From: Curtobacterium sp. ZW137
GTDB lineage: Bacteria; Actinomycetota; Actinomycetes; Actinomycetales; Microbacteriaceae
DNA length: 64,000 bases
Direction: 5' to 3'
NCBI RefSeq assembly: GCF_003762905.1
Contig: NZ_RJKS01000002.1
Location: 666,039 to 730,038 of the forward strand
Part shown: piece by piece, positions 55,257-63,833 of the stretch
Position numbering within the stretch: the first letter of the stretch is position 1
Layout: each line of letters opens with the position of its first letter
Notes under the pieces: generated by a model
Seen by the model: the letters and a program-made list of their open reading frames with translations, nothing else
Told to the model about the DNA's origin: nothing
Databases searched by the model: none
Translations under genes and position numbers: made by a program

Positions 55257-55369
55257 CGAAGGTCTCGCTCGCCTCTGCCGTGCTGTGGGCACGGGCCGAG
55301 GTGGTGCACCGGGCCGATCGTCGTGATGGCCAGTGTGTCGATGCACGCGCTGGGAGCTACTCCCCTTCG
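55257..55369 (-). promoter_or_regulatory. yybP-ykoY manganese riboswitch
   Basis: On the minus strand the element opens with CGAAGGGGAGTAGCTCCC, containing the class-defining GGGGAGTAGC, and closes with GCGAGACCTTCG, matching the conserved 3' side. The ends pair as P1 (CGAAGG with CCTTCG). This class senses Mn2+ and usually controls manganese or cation exporters, which fits the exchanger gene 66 nt downstream. A second hairpin (CTTCGGCC/GGCCGAAG, 55261-55236) would use the 3' strand of P1 and so is mutually exclusive with the aptamer; without a U-tract, control of translation or Rho access is as likely as termination. Confidence 0.9.
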
Positions 55370-55475
55370 ACACCCACCTTGGCGCGCTCCGATCGGCATG
55401 CGCAAGCCGATCGGGCTTGTTCGGCAGCCCGAATCCTGAGTGTCGACAACCCGCCCCGCCAAGCCGCGGAGCGGT

Positions 55476-56120
55476 TCAGCCCTTCGCGGACCGCGTCCGG
55501 CCGAGTGCGACCTCGCGCCGCGCCCGCTCCCGCGCGAGCTCCGACCCGGCGGACGGGTCGTGCAGCAGGCGCTCGGTCTCTGCGGCGTGCGCGCGGACGT
55601 CCTCGTTCCGGTGCGACGCCGCGTCGCCCAGCACCGGCTCGACCACGTCCGCGCCGAGTCCGACGAGCGCCCGGCTCAGCGACAGCCGCATCTCGGGGTC
55701 CGCCTGCCCGAGCTGCACGGCGAGTGCACGGGCGAGCGCGGAACGGGAGTCGTCGGGCACGAGCACCACCGCGGCCCGCCAGGCCGTCCGGACGACGCCC
55801 GGGTCGAGGTCCTCGAGCCGCGCTGCGACCTGCGGGTACACCGACCGGTCGTGGATCTTCGAGAGCGTGTGCAGCGCCTGGCTCCGCGCCTTCGCCTCCG
55901 GCCGGTCGAGCTCCCGCAGGACGCGCGGCACGACGAGCTCCGCCGGCAGCCGGATGAGCGCCCACGTGAGCATCTCGCGGACCTGCAGGTCCGGCTCGAT
56001 CGCGCACTGGTCGACGAGCGTCTCGAGGTCGTCCGCCGTCGGCGTCGTCCCCGCCGCCATCACGGCGCGCAGCCGCACGGTGGCGCGGGGGTCGGTGAGG
56101 TACGTGACCAGTGACGTCAT
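55476..56120 (-). CDS. HEAT-repeat protein
   Basis: A 214-residue all-helical protein of about five HEAT-like repeats: VTYLTDPRATVRLRAVMAAG, VREMLTWALIRLP, EAKARSQALHTLSKI, DPGVVRTAWRAAVVL and NEDVRAHAAETERLL. Such arrays are protein-interaction scaffolds, and several bacterial relatives are of unknown function. No enzymatic motif is seen. The ATG at 56120 lies close to the divergent aldo/keto reductase gene (68 bp between). Downstream is the riboswitch of the exchanger on the same strand. Confidence 0.85.
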   Translation of the reverse strand: MTSLVTYLTDPRATVRLRAVMAAGTTPTADDLETLVDQCAIEPDLQVREMLTWALIRLPAELVVPRVLRELDRPEAKARSQALHTLSKIHDRSVYPQVAARLEDLDPGVVRTAWRAAVVLVPDDSRSALARALAVQLGQADPEMRLSLSRALVGLGADVVEPVLGDAASHRNEDVRAHAAETERLLHDPSAGSELARERARREVALGRTRSAKG

Positions 56121-56188
56121 GTTCCGATCATGCCAAGGGTCGCGGCCTAGCGTGGGCCCGGAACCGTACCGATCTGAAAGGAATCCGC

Positions 56189-57142
56189 ATGCCCCGCATC
56201 GGAACCAGCGACCTCACCGTCTTCCCCCTCGCCCTCGGCGGCAACGTGTTCGGGTGGACGGCGGACGAGGCCACCTCGCACCAGGTCCTCGACGCCTACA
56301 CGGCCGCCGGTGGCGACTTCGTCGACACGGCCGACGTCTACTCGGCGTGGGGCGACGGCAACTCCGGTGGCGAGTCCGAGACCGTCATCGGGTCGTGGTT
56401 CGCGAAGTCCGGCAAACGGGACGACGTCGTCATCGCCACGAAGGTCTCGCAGCACCCGGAGTTCCCGGGGCTCTCCGCGGACAACGTCGCGAAGGCCGCC
56501 CGCGCGAGCCTGCAGCGACTCGGCACCGACCGGATCGACCTGTACTACGCGCACTTCGACGACCAGGACACGCCGCTCGAGGAGACGGTCCGCGCGTTCG
56601 ACCAGCTCGTCCGCGAGGGCCTGGTCCGGTACACGGCGATCTCGAACTACTCGAAGGACCGCGCGGCGGAGTGGATCCGCATCGCGGACGAGCACGGCCT
56701 GGCGAAGCCGGTGGCGATCCAGCCGCACTACAACCTCGTCACCCGCGAGCCCTACGAGTCCGAGATCGCGCCGCTCGCGCACGAGGCCGGGCTCGGCGTG
56801 GTGCCGTACTTCTCCCTCGCCGCCGGGTTCCTCACGGGCAAGTACCGCACGAAGGACGACTTCGCCGGCAAGGACCGCGAGGGGCAGGTGTCGGGGTACT
56901 TCACCGACGAGGGCCTCGCGGTCGTGGACGCGCTGTCCACCATCGCGGGCGCGCACGACACCGAGATCGCCACCGTGGCGCTCGCCTGGCTGCAGGCGCA
57001 GCCCGACGTCGTCGCGCCGATCGCCTCCGCCCGGAACACGGAGCAGCTGCCGGCGCTCCTCGCCTCCGCCGAGCTCGAGCTGACGGCGGACGAGGTGCGG
57101 ACGCTCTCGGACGCGTCGGCGAAGGTCCCGGCTGCGGCCTGA
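56189..57142 (+). CDS. aldo/keto reductase
   Basis: A 317-residue (alpha/beta)8 oxidoreductase that uses NADPH. Family motifs: GDFVDTADVYS with catalytic Asp/Tyr, VIATKVS with the Lys, LYYAHFDDQDTPLEE with the catalytic-site His, RYTAISNYS, and the C-terminal SARNTEQL with the cofactor-binding Ser-x-Arg. The sequence resembles the Tas/YghZ-type group of general aldehyde/ketone reductases. GAAAGG lies ahead of the ATG at 56189. A large hairpin follows the stop codon. Confidence 0.94.
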   Translation: MPRIGTSDLTVFPLALGGNVFGWTADEATSHQVLDAYTAAGGDFVDTADVYSAWGDGNSGGESETVIGSWFAKSGKRDDVVIATKVSQHPEFPGLSADNVAKAARASLQRLGTDRIDLYYAHFDDQDTPLEETVRAFDQLVREGLVRYTAISNYSKDRAAEWIRIADEHGLAKPVAIQPHYNLVTREPYESEIAPLAHEAGLGVVPYFSLAAGFLTGKYRTKDDFAGKDREGQVSGYFTDEGLAVVDALSTIAGAHDTEIATVALAWLQAQPDVVAPIASARNTEQLPALLASAELELTADEVRTLSDASAKVPAAA

Positions 57143-57158
57143 GTCACGACCGATGACA

Positions 57159-57201
57159 GGACGGGAGGCTCCCCACCGGACCGGTGGGGAGCCTCCCGTC
57201 C
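57159..57201. terminator. bidirectional terminator hairpin
   Basis: Arms of about 21 bp (57159-57179 and 57181-57201) around the centre, between the aldo/keto reductase gene and the convergent membrane protein gene. Confidence 0.85.
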
Positions 57202-57213
57202 GTCCCGTGGTGA

Positions 57214-59361
57214 CTACGCGGACGGCGCGAGCGACCCCGTCATCGTGCCGCCGCCGGAGCGGGTCACGAAGCAGGACCAGAACCGGTCACCGGCCTGCCA
57301 GGACGCGGCGTCCGGCGGGTACACGCTCTGGACCTGGACGTCGCCGTAGGACGACGCGGCGGTGACGTTCAACGCCCCGGTCGACTGGCACTGGTCGGTG
57401 GCGATCCGCTGCGCCTCGGCGGTGCCGGGGTAGGCGTCCGCCTCGATCGCGCCGCGGCTGGTCAGCTGTGCGAGGTGCGCGGCGGAGCAGTCGACGACGG
57501 TGAAGTCCTCGGCCCAGGCGTTCGTGAACGGCGTCAGGTACTCGCCACCGGCGAGCTCGTACCAGGCGTGCTGCCCGGCCGACGCGGTGGTGGTCGCGAA
57601 CGAGATCGTCGGGGCCGATGCAGGCGTGGGCGCTGCCGCGGGGGCTGCGGAGGACTTCGTCGTGATCGAGGCGGACGCGGCGGCCGGCGACTTCGTCGGC
57701 GTCGTGTGCTCCTCGATGTTGTTCCCGATGATCCACCGGGTGAGTGCGAACACGGCGACGAGCATCACGAGGATGATCACGATCGCGCCGCCGATGAGCA
57801 GCTGCTTGCCGCGCTTGCCCTCGCCCCGGAGCTTCGCGAAGCCCTCGTTGATGAAGTTGCCGCTGTCCGCGGGCGGCGGGACCGGCGGACCGGCGGCGTA
57901 CGCGGAACGGCCGGGCGCCGGCGCGTGTGCCGGGGTGATCGCCGCCGGCATCATCCGGGTCCCCGTGTCGTGCGGGTCGTACCCGGTGGTGCCGAGCTGG
58001 TTGACCGCCTGCGTGCCGAAGAGGTCCTTGATGGCGCTCGTGTCGCTGGTCTCGCGACCGTCCCACTCGGACTGGTCGAGGTCGTCCGGCGCGGTGCGCG
58101 GCAGCGTCGTGTCCTGCTGGCCGGTGTCCGTGGCGCCGCGGATGCCGAGGATCGCGTCGAGGTCCTCGCCGACGGCGGGCGGGAGGTGCGCCGGGTACAC
58201 GTCGTTCGCGGACGCCGGCTGTGCGGGCGTCGGCTCGACGAGGGGCGGCACCTGCGTCGTCGGGGTCGGCTGCGCGGCGTCGGGCTCGGCCCACCACGGG
58301 GTCTCGCCGGTGCGGACGGCATCGTCGACGAGGGACCAGCTGCCGCTGTCGGTGTCCGGAGCCGACTCGGTGGCCGGCGCCGACTCGGTCTCGGGTGCCG
58401 GGGCCGGCGTGGGTGCAGGGACCGCCATGGGTGCCGGGGCCGGGTCGGTGCGCTCCGCCGACGGGATCGGCGTCGCGGTCGTCGTCGTGTCGAACGGGTT
58501 CGACGTCAGGGTGGTCGGGACCTCGCCGGTCACGTCGTCCTGAACCGCCCAGTCGAACGGACGGTCGACCTGCGGCGGCTCGGCCGTCGGCGCGATGCGC
58601 AGCAGGTCGGTGAAGCTCGGCGGTTCCTCGGTCGGGGGCAGCGCGTTCGGCACGCCGACGGGCTGCGCGATCGGACCGGTCGGTGCGGGGACGCCCGCGA
58701 TGCCGGCAGGCGGCAGCGGTGCGCCCGTGGCGCGGCCGAGCCAGTCGACGTCGTCACGGCCCTCGCCGCGGGGGTCGGTGCGGCGCCGCTCGTCCTCGAT
58801 CGCGCGGGTCTGCGCGGCCCGTTCGTCCCGGTGCGCCTGCGCGGTGGGCAGCACGATCGAGCTCGGGTGCGGGGCGGTGGTGTTCGGGGGGACCGGCGCT
58901 GCCGCGGGGATGCGGCTGCCGAGGAGCGAGCGGTCCGGGTCGGAGGCGGGCTGCGCCGGCTGCGAGGGACGGGCGAGTTCCTCGGGCATCGAGATCGCCT
59001 GGGTGGACTCGTCCAGCGGCGCATCGGGGATCGGCTGCTCGGGCGCTGCCGGTGCTTCGGGTACCGCCGGCGCTTCCGGCGCTTCCGGCGCTTCCGGGGC
59101 CGACGGCACCGTCGGCGGCTCGAAGGGCTCCGGGAGCGGCGCGCCGGTCTCGGCGGCGGCACGTTCGGCCTCGCGCCGTTCACGGCGGGACGGCCACTCG
59201 TCGGCCGACCGCGGCGCACCGAAGATGTCGGCAGCACTGCGGAGTCCGGGGAACCGAGCGTCCGAGGCGGACGCGGGCGGGGCCTCCTGACCGTCTGCCC
59301 CCGTTGCGGGGCGGGCGGCGTCGTCAGGCTCGCGCGCGTCGTCCGGACGCTCCCCGGTCAC
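57214..59361 (-). CDS. single-pass membrane protein with septum-formation-like C-terminal domain
   Basis: A 715-residue protein. The first 525 residues are a disordered Pro/Ala/Glu/Thr-rich cytoplasmic region with repeats such as APEAPEAPEAP. One membrane helix (LLIGGAIVIILVMLVAVFAL) follows a basic GKRGK, then a Ser/Ala/Thr linker, then an extracellular domain with VDCSAAHLAQ, AYPGTAEAQRIATDQC and YPPDAASWQAGDRFWSCFV, the Cys/Pro pattern of the septum-formation (PF13845-type) family. Function in division or envelope work is suggested by the family name only. The GTG at 59361 overlaps the pyrE stop as GTGA, so the two are coupled. Confidence 0.8.
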   Translation of the reverse strand: MTGERPDDAREPDDAARPATGADGQEAPPASASDARFPGLRSAADIFGAPRSADEWPSRRERREAERAAAETGAPLPEPFEPPTVPSAPEAPEAPEAPAVPEAPAAPEQPIPDAPLDESTQAISMPEELARPSQPAQPASDPDRSLLGSRIPAAAPVPPNTTAPHPSSIVLPTAQAHRDERAAQTRAIEDERRRTDPRGEGRDDVDWLGRATGAPLPPAGIAGVPAPTGPIAQPVGVPNALPPTEEPPSFTDLLRIAPTAEPPQVDRPFDWAVQDDVTGEVPTTLTSNPFDTTTTATPIPSAERTDPAPAPMAVPAPTPAPAPETESAPATESAPDTDSGSWSLVDDAVRTGETPWWAEPDAAQPTPTTQVPPLVEPTPAQPASANDVYPAHLPPAVGEDLDAILGIRGATDTGQQDTTLPRTAPDDLDQSEWDGRETSDTSAIKDLFGTQAVNQLGTTGYDPHDTGTRMMPAAITPAHAPAPGRSAYAAGPPVPPPADSGNFINEGFAKLRGEGKRGKQLLIGGAIVIILVMLVAVFALTRWIIGNNIEEHTTPTKSPAAASASITTKSSAAPAAAPTPASAPTISFATTTASAGQHAWYELAGGEYLTPFTNAWAEDFTVVDCSAAHLAQLTSRGAIEADAYPGTAEAQRIATDQCQSTGALNVTAASSYGDVQVQSVYPPDAASWQAGDRFWSCFVTRSGGGTMTGSLAPSA

Positions 59362-59909
59362 GCGGTCAGCCCCAGATCAGCCAGCCCGATGGCTGCGAAG
59401 TACGGGTAGCCGGCGGCCTCGATGGTCTCCTTGGCGCCGGTGTCGCGGTCGACCACGACGGCGACGGCCGCGATGATCGCGCCCTCGCGCTCGAGCGCCT
59501 CCGCGGCCTTCAGCGGGGAACCGCCGGTGGTGGAGGTGTCCTCGAGCACGACCACGCGCTTGCCCGCGAGGTCCGGACCCTCGACCTGCTTGCCGCGGCC
59601 GTGGTCCTTCGGCTCCTTGCGGACGACGAAGGCGTCGTAGGCCTTGCCCTGCGCGGCGGCCTGGTGGAGCACGGCGCTGGCGATCGGGTCGGCGCCCATC
59701 GTGAGCCCGCCCACCGCGAACACGTCGGGGACCTGGTCCACGAGCTCGGTCATGACCTGCCCGATGAGCGGCGCGACACGGTGGTCGAGGCTCACCTTGC
59801 GGAGGTCGATGTAGTACGTCGCCTTCTTCCCGCTGGTCAGGGTGAAGTCGCCGTGGAACACCGCCTCGGCCTTGATGTGGTCGATCAACTGCTCGCGCGC
59901 GTCCGTCAC
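59358..59909 (-). CDS. pyrE: orotate phosphoribosyltransferase
   Basis: Makes orotidine 5'-phosphate from orotate and PRPP in pyrimidine synthesis. FTLTSGKKATYYIDLRKVSL is the N-terminal family motif, VGGLTMGADPIA follows, and VVVLEDTSTTGGSPLKAAEAL is the PRPP-binding loop (normal form). The frame opens at TTG 59918, but I prefer GTG at 59909: it is 8 nt after TACCCT, a fair -10, and begins VTDAREQLIDHI like other family members; 183 residues. It is divergent from the polytopic membrane protein and overlaps the next gene by 4 nt. Confidence 0.96.
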   Translation of the reverse strand: MTDAREQLIDHIKAEAVFHGDFTLTSGKKATYYIDLRKVSLDHRVAPLIGQVMTELVDQVPDVFAVGGLTMGADPIASAVLHQAAAQGKAYDAFVVRKEPKDHGRGKQVEGPDLAGKRVVVLEDTSTTGGSPLKAAEALEREGAIIAAVAVVVDRDTGAKETIEAAGYPYFAAIGLADLGLTA

Positions 59910-59986
59910 AGCGCACAAGGGTAGCCGGTCCCGCCATGACGGCGCTCATCGGGTCCGTCCGGAGCCACGATCGGTACGCTCCGTCC

Positions 59987-61612
59987 ATGCCCTCCGCCCG
60001 TCTCCGCTCGCTCGGGCACGAGGCGCTGGGTGGGCTCGTGGCGCTCGCCCTGGCCGTGATCGCCCTCCGCCACGTCATCGCCACGGCGCGGGTCTCGCTG
60101 CTCTGGTACGACGGCGACTCGGTGCTGCTGCCGATGGTCGTCCGGTCGATGCAGGCGGGCGAGCCCTTCGAGTGGGCGATGTCCCCGGCGCTGTTCTTCT
60201 TCCCCGAGCTGCCGGTCTACCTGCTGTGCTCGCTCGTCACCGGGACCCCGCAGCAGGCCCTGGCGCTGAACGGCGTGCTCGTCCTCGTCGCGGTGTACGC
60301 ACTCCTGCGGGCGGCGGCGAACGAGCTGATGCCGGCTGCCGGACGCCCGGCCCGCATCGCGGTGTCCGCGACGGCGCTCGGGTTCCTGACCCTCGTCGTC
60401 CTCACCGAGTCGAGCGCCACCGCGACCTCGCTCGAGCTCGCGTCCCTGCTGCTCACGACCACCTACTACTACGGGGTGGCCCTGGCGCTGCTCGCGACGG
60501 CCGTGCTGGTGCTCCGAGCGGTCCGGACGGGCCGGGCCTCGACCACCGTGCTCGTCGTCCTCGGGCTCGTCGCCGCGTGCACGACGGCGTCGAACCCGCT
60601 GTACGTCCCCTGGTCCGGCGCTCCCGTCGTCGTCACGCTCGCCCTGCTCGTGCTCGCCCGGCGGGTGCCGTGGCGGCTGGCGTCGTGGCTCTCGGGCGTG
60701 GTCGTCGCGGGCGCCGTCGTCGGGTACCTGGTGCGGATCCCGCTCCGGCCGTTCGTCTCGCTCGACCCGTCGACCTACGTCCACCCCGAGCACGCGGTGA
60801 CCACGCTCGGCTTCTTCGCGTCCCTGACCGACGTGCGAGCGGGCACGGCCGCGGGCGACGCGGGCCTCGTGCTCATGCTGATCGGTGTGCTGCTCTCGGT
60901 CGGCGGGACGGTGTGGGCGTGGCGGGTGCGGACCTCGCGCACCGTCCTCGTGGCGACGCTCCTGCCGCTCGTCACGGTCGCCGCCGTCTCGGTCGGGGTG
61001 ATCGCGGCCGGGTCCGAGACCCCGCGGTACCTGGAGCCCGTCGTCGTCGCACCGCTCCTCGCCCTGGTCGCGGTGTGCGAACTCACCCGGTCCGCCGTCC
61101 GGAAGACCCGCGTGCACCGGCCGCTCCGCGGGGTCCGCGTCACGCTGGCGATCGGCGCGGCAGTGGTGCTCGCCGCCGGGGTCGCCGTGACCCCGAGCAC
61201 CGTCCGCACCGTCCGCACGGCCGCGTACGAGCCCGCCGACTGCCTCGACCAGTGGGCAGACGGGCGCGACGTGGTCGGCGTCGGTCAGTTCTGGACGGTC
61301 CGACCGCTCGCCACCTACGCGGCGACGAACGTGGACATGCTGCAGGTCCGGGACACGTTCCAGGTGTACCCGTGGCTCGTCGACCTCGGTGCCTACCGCG
61401 ATGTGGCCCCGACCTTCGTCGTGGTGGGGTCCGGCGACGTCTGGTCCACCCCGGTCGAGGACTCCCTCGGCGCCCCGGTGTCGGTGACCCACTGCAGCGG
61501 CTTCGACATCTGGGACTACGCGGGCACCGACGGGGCGGACGTGCTCCGGCGGGACGTCGTCGGCAGCGCGACCGCGGTCCTGCAGGAGCGCGGGTTCGCG
61601 GCCGGTTCGTAA
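59987..61612 (+). CDS. polytopic membrane protein, possibly GT39-like
   Basis: A 541-residue protein with 10-11 hydrophobic helices and a C-terminal extracellular domain (about 420-541). An Asp near the start of the first loop (LWYDGDSVLLP), followed by a long series of helices, recalls membrane glycosyltransferases of the GT-C type that use lipid-linked donors, but no motif settles it. The C-terminal part has ADCLDQWADGRDVVGVGQFW. I use the ATG at 59987: TACGCT ends 6 nt ahead, so the message is probably leaderless; the ATG at 59936 is the alternative. The M23 peptidase gene follows 65 bp downstream. Confidence 0.72.
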   Translation: MPSARLRSLGHEALGGLVALALAVIALRHVIATARVSLLWYDGDSVLLPMVVRSMQAGEPFEWAMSPALFFFPELPVYLLCSLVTGTPQQALALNGVLVLVAVYALLRAAANELMPAAGRPARIAVSATALGFLTLVVLTESSATATSLELASLLLTTTYYYGVALALLATAVLVLRAVRTGRASTTVLVVLGLVAACTTASNPLYVPWSGAPVVVTLALLVLARRVPWRLASWLSGVVVAGAVVGYLVRIPLRPFVSLDPSTYVHPEHAVTTLGFFASLTDVRAGTAAGDAGLVLMLIGVLLSVGGTVWAWRVRTSRTVLVATLLPLVTVAAVSVGVIAAGSETPRYLEPVVVAPLLALVAVCELTRSAVRKTRVHRPLRGVRVTLAIGAAVVLAAGVAVTPSTVRTVRTAAYEPADCLDQWADGRDVVGVGQFWTVRPLATYAATNVDMLQVRDTFQVYPWLVDLGAYRDVAPTFVVVGSGDVWSTPVEDSLGAPVSVTHCSGFDIWDYAGTDGADVLRRDVVGSATAVLQERGFAAGS

Positions 61613-61677
61613 GAGAGTTCTCCACAGTGGTGCGTCGGCATCGCGCGGTTCCTGTGCGGATGTATAGGCTCGCCGGG

Positions 61678-63039
61678 ATGACTCGCTCCGCCGCCCGCTC
61701 CCCGCATCCCCGACCGTCCGCGCGGATGCCGCTCGCCGTGCGGTCGCCGCTGGCCGTGCGGTCGCCGCTGGCCGTGCGGCTGCGCGTCGCCGTGGCCGCG
61801 TTCTCGCTCGTCGGACTCGCCGGGGCACTCGTCCTCGACGCTCCCCCGGCGCAGGCGGCGACCTACCCGTCGTGGGACGACGTGATGGCCGCCCGCGGGC
61901 AGGAGTCGAAGAAGAACGACCAGATCGCCGACATCGAGACCCTCATCGGCGACCTCGCCTCGAAGGCCGATGCCGCCGTGGCCGAAGCGGAAGCACGCGG
62001 CAACGAGTACTCCGCCGCCCAGCGGAAGGCCCAGCGCGCCGCCGAGAAGGAACAGACCCTCCGCGCCGACGCCGAGGAGCACGCCGAGATCGCCGAGCAG
62101 AGCGCCGCGCAGGCCGGCCAGTTCGCCGCGCAGATGGCCCGCTCCGGTGGGGCCGACGTCACGACGAGCGTGCTCACGGGTGGTGAGGACGCCAGGGACC
62201 TCCTGTACGACCTCGGTGCGCTCAGCAAGCTCTCCGAGCAGGCCGAACGGGTCGAAGCCGTGGCGAGCGCCGACGCCGCCGTTGCTCGGGCCCTCTCCGG
62301 GCAGGCGGACCGGGCTGCCACCGCCCTCGCCGAACTCGCCGCCGAGGCAGAAGCCCGGATGGCCGACGCGCAGGCCGCGTCCGACCGGGCACAGACCGCC
62401 TACGACGAGCAGCAGGACAACAAGGCCCGACTCGACGCCCAGCTCGCGACCCTGACGTCCGGCCGCGTCCGGACCGAAGCGGAGTTCGCCAAGGGCGAGG
62501 CGAAGCGGAAGGCCGACGAAGCACGTGCCCGTGCCGCGGCTGCGGCGGCCGCCGCGGCAGCAGCGAACAGCGGTGGCGGGGGCAGCAGCGGTGGCGGCGG
62601 CGGGTCCGGCGCGGTCGGCTCGGGCTCCGGCTCCGGCTGGGTCCGTCCCGCCGGCGGCTGGATCACCAGCGGGTACGGCTCCCGCGTGCACCCGATCACC
62701 GGCGCAGTGACCTTCCACGACGGCATCGACCTCGGCAGCGGCTGCTCGACGGCCATCGTCGCGGCGGCAGCGGGGACCGTCGAGTACGTCGGCTGGTACG
62801 GCGGCTACGGCAACTACGTGCGGATCGACCACGGTGGCGGGGTGAAGAGCGCCTACGGGCACATCGTGAGCGGCGGCTTCCGGGTCGCGCCGGGGCAGCG
62901 GGTCGCTGCGGGCACGCTCGTGGCGCTCGTCGGGTCGACGGGCAACTCCACCGGGTGCCACCTGCACTACGAGACCCACGTCGGCGGCGGCACGACCAAC
63001 CCGGTCTCCTTCATGGCGGCCCGCGGCGTCGCGTTCTAG
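61678..63039 (+). CDS. secreted M23 family (LytM-type) peptidoglycan endopeptidase with coiled-coil
   Basis: A 453-residue exported protein. Signal region with three copies of SPLAVR or close relatives ahead of the hydrophobic core and AQAAT cleavage area (about residue 60); a long Ala/Glu/Gln/Lys-rich coiled coil (about 75-285); a Gly/Ser linker; and a C-terminal M23 domain with SGYGSRVHPITG, FHDGIDLG (zinc His/Asp) and HLHYETHVG (zinc His). This layout is that of NlpD/EnvC/RipA-like activators and hydrolases in division. The ATG at 61678 is 7 nt after TAGGCT, so leaderless; the internal ATG at the MPLAV segment is an alternative start. Confidence 0.9.
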   Translation: MTRSAARSPHPRPSARMPLAVRSPLAVRSPLAVRLRVAVAAFSLVGLAGALVLDAPPAQAATYPSWDDVMAARGQESKKNDQIADIETLIGDLASKADAAVAEAEARGNEYSAAQRKAQRAAEKEQTLRADAEEHAEIAEQSAAQAGQFAAQMARSGGADVTTSVLTGGEDARDLLYDLGALSKLSEQAERVEAVASADAAVARALSGQADRAATALAELAAEAEARMADAQAASDRAQTAYDEQQDNKARLDAQLATLTSGRVRTEAEFAKGEAKRKADEARARAAAAAAAAAAANSGGGGSSGGGGGSGAVGSGSGSGWVRPAGGWITSGYGSRVHPITGAVTFHDGIDLGSGCSTAIVAAAAGTVEYVGWYGGYGNYVRIDHGGGVKSAYGHIVSGGFRVAPGQRVAAGTLVALVGSTGNSTGCHLHYETHVGGGTTNPVSFMAARGVAF

Positions 63040-63055
63040 CGCGGCACCCGCCGCG

Positions 63056-63832
63056 TCAGACCTCGTCGACGTCCAGGTTCCAGAGCGCCCGGTACCAGGC
63101 GGTGCGCTGTTCGTCGGGTGCGATCCCGTACGCGTCGTGGAACACCGCGTCCCACCCCGGCCCGTAGTTCCACCCGAGCGCCATCGTCGCCACGGCGATG
63201 TCCGCCCACCGGTCCGCGACCCCGAGCGCGCCGAGGTCGACGTGCGCGTTCCACCGGCCGTCCGCCCCGAGCAGCGTGTTCGGCGAGCAGGCGTCCCCGT
63301 GGCAGACGACCGCCAGGTCCGGCGCCGGGGCGGGTCCGATCACGTCGACGTCGACACCGGCCGCTCGTGCCCGGTCCAGGCGCGCGTCGTCCGACCAGTC
63401 GAAGGGGCACTCCGCGACCGGCAGTGTGTCGTGCATCGCCCGCAGCCCCTCGGCGATGCCCACGACCGCGGTGCGCGGTTCGTCCCGCCAGCGCGGGTCG
63501 ACGGCGCTCCACCCCGGCACGGCCCTCGTACGGAGCCAGGCGCCGTCGTCGTCGACCCCGTGGTCGAGCACCTCGGGCACGCGCAGCCAGCGACCGGCCC
63601 ACTCGAGCCGTTCCGCCTCCGACGTGATCCACCCCGCGTACCGGCTGGGCACCCACTTCAGGTACTCCTCAGCCGTGTCGGCGCCGCCGGAGCCGCCGAC
63701 ACGGAACGTCTTCCCACCGATCTCGTTCAGCCACACCGGCACGAGCGGCCGACCGGCAGCGAGCGTGGCGACGACCGCCGGCACCGGCACCGCGGCGTCC
63801 GGTGCGGGGATGCTGCTGCCGATCGACACCAC
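63056..63832 (-). CDS. aminoglycoside 3'-phosphotransferase-like kinase
   Basis: A 258-residue protein with the APH(3')-type kinase fold. CHGDACSPNTLL (catalytic Asp, metal Asn) and HVDLGALGVADRWADIAVA (metal Asp) are typical of that subgroup. The N-terminal lobe has YLKWVP, where the Lys contacts ATP. Chromosomal relatives need not give antibiotic resistance; the substrate is unknown. It starts at one of two adjacent GTG codons (63832 or 63829), overlapping or just past the upstream partial gene's stop, so it is co-transcribed with that gene. Confidence 0.85.
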   Translation of the reverse strand: MVSIGSSIPAPDAAVPVPAVVATLAAGRPLVPVWLNEIGGKTFRVGGSGGADTAEEYLKWVPSRYAGWITSEAERLEWAGRWLRVPEVLDHGVDDDGAWLRTRAVPGWSAVDPRWRDEPRTAVVGIAEGLRAMHDTLPVAECPFDWSDDARLDRARAAGVDVDVIGPAPAPDLAVVCHGDACSPNTLLGADGRWNAHVDLGALGVADRWADIAVATMALGWNYGPGWDAVFHDAYGIAPDEQRTAWYRALWNLDVDEV

Positions 63833-63833
63833 G

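Noticed and set aside
55245..55957. Plus-strand frame across the riboswitch and HEAT gene
   Set aside because: Antisense to a well-supported gene and a structured RNA; low-complexity Arg/Ala product.
63056..63832. Antibiotic resistance gene call for the APH-like kinase
   Set aside because: The kinase motifs are clear, but chromosomal relatives act on many substrates; nothing here shows aminoglycoside specificity.
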